Positions 15,611 to 17,828 of a stretch of DNA of 17,828 bases are shown here, piece after piece. The stretch's first letter is position 1; each line of letters starts with the position of its first letter. Location: NCBI RefSeq assembly GCF_014859565.1, contig NZ_JACUUA010000061.1:1-17828 (forward strand), in the 5' to 3' direction. The stretch comes from Marinospirillum sp. GTDB lineage: Bacteria; Pseudomonadota; Gammaproteobacteria; Pseudomonadales; Halomonadaceae. Position numbers and translations under genes: made by a program. Below the pieces are notes generated by a model. It did not search any database. It was not told the origin of the DNA and saw only the letters and a list, made by a program, of their open reading frames with translations.

Positions 15611-15964
15611 TTAGTTTTTAACTTGAGACACATGTTCTTTGTGATTTATATCAACCACTTCTTCTGGAAGCCTGTCTGGACGCGCAGGTTCAATTTTATC
15701 TTTCGATTCAAGTTCACCATCCCAGATAGAGTATTTTATGGTTTTACCCTTACCACCATCAAACATAAAATGTTTTGTTGGGCTTGCAGAAGGAAAATCC
15801 AATCCTACGCAATGCTTTCTAAGCTTACTCCGTACAACTTGTTTTGGATCAACAGCACCAAATGTGTATAACTTTCTCTTTACAATTTCATCATATATTT
15901 TTCCAGCAGTTAGTCCTTCTGGATAGTTTTTTAATACTTCTTTGATAGCTTCAACTATTGTCAC
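15611..15964 (-). CDS. HARE-HTH domain protein (DNA-recognition half of a split Mrr system)
   Basis: The 117-aa protein begins TIVEAIKEVLKNYPEGLTAG and continues KIYDEIVKRKLYTFG, then the strand-rich KHFMFDGGKGKTIKYSIWD. This is the pattern of a HARE-HTH domain (HB1, ASXL, restriction endonuclease HTH), a winged helix often fused to restriction nuclease domains and proposed to sense modified DNA. The start is a GTG at 15964, strongly supported by AAGGAG at 15977-15972 with a 7-bp spacer; both lie inside the end of the upstream TnsE-like gene, so the genes overlap by 14 bp. The last 35 residues are a polar linker (KDKIEPARPDRLPEE) of the sort that would join HTH to nuclease in a fused protein, but here a TAA ends it just before the Mrr start. 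Confidence 0.75.
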   Translation of the reverse strand: MTIVEAIKEVLKNYPEGLTAGKIYDEIVKRKLYTFGAVDPKQVVRSKLRKHCVGLDFPSASPTKHFMFDGGKGKTIKYSIWDGELESKDKIEPARPDRLPEEVVDINHKEHVSQVKN

Positions 15965-17693
15965 TGCCTGACTCCTTGTTTTTAATTCTATCAGTCACTG
16001 AATTACAGAATGAAATTGTATCCAACCATGTATGCTTAAAAACTGCAACATGAGCAATATCAAAACGGGTATTTTTCCAGACACCTTTTTTTATTGCACA
16101 GGACTGCAGAAGTGAGTGCAATTCATTATCTTTTAGCATTCTTCTACCAGCCGACAGCATACATACAGTGAAATGCTCACTTTTGCGCTGCTCAAACTCT
16201 ATCAGATTAAAACAGTATCCACCAAAGCTGATATCAGCAACGATGACTTTTCTTCGTACTCGTCTACTGGAATCCAGGTAACTCCATTGCCATTTGGATG
16301 CTGGCTTTATCAATGGCATGAACTCCAGAAGCTCAGCAGTCCGTATTTCTGCCGTGAAGCCCTCGGTTTGATTCAAGAGTTCTACGGCTTCAACAAACGT
16401 CTCAAAGCTTGCTGGTAGTGCGGTTTTCTTTGGCTCCTCGTGTTCAGGAACAATATTCAGCCGCTGAGTTGTTCGCTCTTCTTCACCATAACCACCCTGG
16501 CCGGTACCCAACTCATCAACAACCAGACTCACCGAGGTTTTATCACACGCACGTCTATACAGGCACTGCTCTTTAGTTGGCTTGTCTGGCTTTCTACCTA
16601 TCAGTGCAGTAAATCGAGACGTTGGTAAGCTCAGTTCGGCTGGCTGAATGCCTGCATTGGTATCATGCTGACTTTGCAGATCCAGACTGCCATCTTTGTT
16701 TATCTTAGCTTTAGGTCTGCTGTAGAGCTGTTTATCAGATTCAGGAATATCCGTCCAGTCTTCAGCCTGACTCCCGTCATTGTCCCTGATGACAGTCAAC
16801 TCACTATATGGCATAGGTGCAGAACACTGTTCTAAACTGAGTACCAGACAATGCCATGGGGAGTTGATGCTATCACGGAGCCATTTAACTCGCGCTCGTA
16901 TACTGGTCTTGCCTTCGAAAGGAAAACAGGAAGATGGATGTACATAGCCACGATTAATCCCATCTCTCAGCACCTCATCGTAAATCCTTTTACAGCCCCC
17001 AGCAGCTTCCTTTGAACGACGTATTCTGGCAATAACCCACGCCTCCTCGTCGGTGATTTCCTGTCGTAGACCAAGAATGACACGATCATCATCAGGTAGG
17101 TATTGAGATCGATCAACGTTAATGATTGCATTGAGATTGTGCTGAAATACGCCGGTAAAAAGTGCGTGTGACAGGTGGGTAGAAACCGCATAGTAAAACC
17201 TGATCAGCTCCATTGCCGGAATCAGAATTTTGTAGGGGTAACCATCAGAAGATACTGCAATCAACTGGCTACCAGCACCTGCTTTCCCAAAACGGTATGA
17301 GCTGAAAGGTATCAGGCTGAAGTCATTGACCTTGTGGAGAGCGGGTACCACCTGAGTGGTTGAGGGATTTATCAAAAGGTCAGTGAAGAACTCAACTTTT
17401 CCGGCAAACTTGTTTTGCTTGTAACCATTAAACCAGATAGAGCCAATATCAATCAGTGGAAGCTGGCCAACCCCTAACTGGATGGCTTTTTGCTGATCTA
17501 CATAGGTCGCATTGATTGCCGCTAAAGCTTTACTGTCTGAAGCGAGGGGATTTTCTTTAAAAGGAGAAAGCACCACCTGAAAACCAGGTTCGGTGCTTAT
17601 ATTCGGGTTGGGCAGCACCGCTCCAAGCCAATCAACTCGCCAGAAGCGTCCATCCTTGGGAAACTCCATGATCCCTGGAATTTTTTGCGCCAT
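15951..17693 (-). CDS. tnsE: TnsE-like transposition target selector
   Basis: In Tn7, TnsE directs insertion to DNA undergoing lagging-strand synthesis, notably conjugating plasmids, by contacting the sliding clamp and DNA structure. From memory of the Tn7 protein (538 aa), this 580-aa sequence matches its order of features: IPAMELIRFYYAVS at 158-171 resembles the TnsE IPQLELARSLFLINS segment, and the C-terminal 150 residues (FETFVEAVELL, then KVIVADISFGGYCFNLIEF, LKDNELHSLLQ, KGVWKNTRFD) follow the TnsE_C pattern. The middle (about 310-420) is polar and variable. ATG 17693 has TAGGAG 9 bp upstream. In classical Tn7 tnsE follows tnsABCD on one strand; here it lies at the far side of the cargo on the opposite strand and heads an operon with nuclease genes. 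Its composition matches the tns genes, not the A+T-rich genes downstream. Confidence 0.65.
   Translation of the reverse strand: MAQKIPGIMEFPKDGRFWRVDWLGAVLPNPNISTEPGFQVVLSPFKENPLASDSKALAAINATYVDQQKAIQLGVGQLPLIDIGSIWFNGYKQNKFAGKVEFFTDLLINPSTTQVVPALHKVNDFSLIPFSSYRFGKAGAGSQLIAVSSDGYPYKILIPAMELIRFYYAVSTHLSHALFTGVFQHNLNAIINVDRSQYLPDDDRVILGLRQEITDEEAWVIARIRRSKEAAGGCKRIYDEVLRDGINRGYVHPSSCFPFEGKTSIRARVKWLRDSINSPWHCLVLSLEQCSAPMPYSELTVIRDNDGSQAEDWTDIPESDKQLYSRPKAKINKDGSLDLQSQHDTNAGIQPAELSLPTSRFTALIGRKPDKPTKEQCLYRRACDKTSVSLVVDELGTGQGGYGEEERTTQRLNIVPEHEEPKKTALPASFETFVEAVELLNQTEGFTAEIRTAELLEFMPLIKPASKWQWSYLDSSRRVRRKVIVADISFGGYCFNLIEFEQRKSEHFTVCMLSAGRRMLKDNELHSLLQSCAIKKGVWKNTRFDIAHVAVFKHTWLDTISFCNSVTDRIKNKESGSDNS
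15972..15977 (-). promoter_or_regulatory. Shine-Dalgarno fixing the GTG start of the HARE-HTH gene
   Basis: AAGGAG on the minus strand, 7 bases before GTG 15964 and inside the last codons of the TnsE-like gene. It is the best ribosome site in the minus-strand operon and supports the unusual GTG start and coupling to the upstream gene. Confidence 0.7.
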
Positions 17694-17708
17694 AACTCAT
17701 GGCTCCTA

Positions 17709-17755
17709 TAGTACAAAACATCAATGTAAGTCTCATTTATTGATGTAGAGTACTA
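17709..17755. repeat. 47-bp two-armed interrupted palindrome upstream of the TnsE-like gene
   Basis: Outer arms TAGTAC (17709-17714) and GTACTA (17750-17755) and inner arms ACATCAAT (17718-17725) and ATTGATGT (17739-17746) share one centre near 17732, with 3-bp gaps between outer and inner arms on both sides and a 13-bp core. It covers the region from about 16 to 62 bp before the ATG at 17693 and touches its ribosome site. An operator for a dimeric regulator of the TnsE/nuclease operon is the simplest reading; a transposon-end structure is less likely. Confidence 0.5.
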
Positions 17756-17783
17756 TTTATTTTTGTAACCCACAATTTTTTCG

Positions 17784-17807
17784 CCATGCGCCTGTTTGTC
17801 TGCATGG
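17784..17807. repeat. Short inverted repeat near the window end
   Basis: CCATGC at 17784-17789 and GCATGG at 17802-17807 are perfect 6-bp arms around a 12-bp spacer. Nothing else recognisable lies between 17756 and the window end. It may belong to the operon's control region. Confidence 0.3.
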
Positions 17808-17828
17808 TACGACGACCTGACTAACGGG

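Larger units (their letters stand above)
1..17828. mobile_element. Interior of a Tn7-like transposon carrying dnd and defence cargo
   Basis: A tnsA-tnsB-tnsC-tniQ operon lies on the left and a TnsE homologue on the right, pointing inward on the opposite strand, with about 11 kb of cargo between them (a DNA-binding protein, dndA-E and a nuclease operon). Core genes on both sides of accessory genes are what a Tn7-like element looks like. No terminal TGT/ACA ends or clusters of about 20-bp TnsB-binding repeats were recognised near 1-180 or 17694-17828, and an open reading frame runs in from beyond position 1. The window is therefore taken as internal and the boundaries are unknown. No cas genes or CRISPR repeats were seen, so there is no evidence here for an RNA-guided (CAST) version. 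Confidence 0.7.

Noticed and set aside
1..17828. CRISPR array, cas genes or CAST guide RNA
   Set aside because: No regularly spaced direct repeats and no Cas-like reading frames were seen, despite the CAST-like sizes of TnsC and TniQ.
17694..17828. Transposon end of the element
   Set aside because: The palindromes here are symmetric regulatory-type repeats; there is no set of similar directly repeated TnsB-like sites and no clear terminal TGT/ACA boundary.

Overview
The window reads as the inside of a large Tn7-like transposon from a gammaproteobacterium, probably a marine or other environmental one. This rests on the Tn7-type core genes, the style of the Dnd proteins and mid-range base composition; no species can be named. 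No rRNA, tRNA, CRISPR array or cas gene was found, and neither outer end of the element (clustered TnsB-binding repeats with terminal TGT/ACA) could be recognised, so the element probably extends past the window on both sides.

Layout from left to right. (1) 3-209: the 3' end of an unknown reading frame. (2) 187-4629: a tightly overlapping plus-strand operon tnsA-tnsB-tnsC-tniQ, i.e. a cut-and-paste heteromeric transposase with a short TniB-type AAA+ regulator and a short TniQ target selector. (3) 4692-5707: a gene for a protein with a predicted ribbon-helix-helix N-terminus, preceded by a candidate operator of TATCAT boxes one helical turn apart. (4) 5805-12139: a complete DNA phosphorothioation (Dnd) locus, with dndA on the minus strand and dndB-C-D-E divergent on the plus strand. 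The dndA/dndB gap carries a plausible promoter and a perfect 22-bp palindrome followed by a T-run. (5) 12142-17693: a minus-strand operon, in transcription order a TnsE homologue, a HARE-HTH protein, an Mrr-type nuclease, a large DGQHR-motif protein and a protein with a possible HEPN motif. The last four genes are clearly richer in A+T than the rest of the window. (6) 17694-17828: the leader of that operon, with a 47-bp two-armed palindrome.

How the parts may work together. TnsABC with TniQ, and possibly with TnsE, would move the whole island. DndA supplies persulfide sulfur, DndC, DndD and DndE insert it into the DNA backbone, and DndB probably regulates this. The usual restriction partners of Dnd (DndFGH) are absent here. 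In their place a convergent operon starts 2 bp after dndE and supplies a nuclease, a HARE-HTH reader-like domain, a second DGQHR protein and a possible HEPN ribonuclease. The most interesting hypothesis is that these four genes are an undescribed effector module, either using phosphorothioate as the self mark or acting as an independent defence cassette. The HARE-HTH and Mrr parts are in the same frame, separated only by one TAA codon followed at once by ATG ATG. The cassette is also translationally linked to the stop codon of the TnsE gene.
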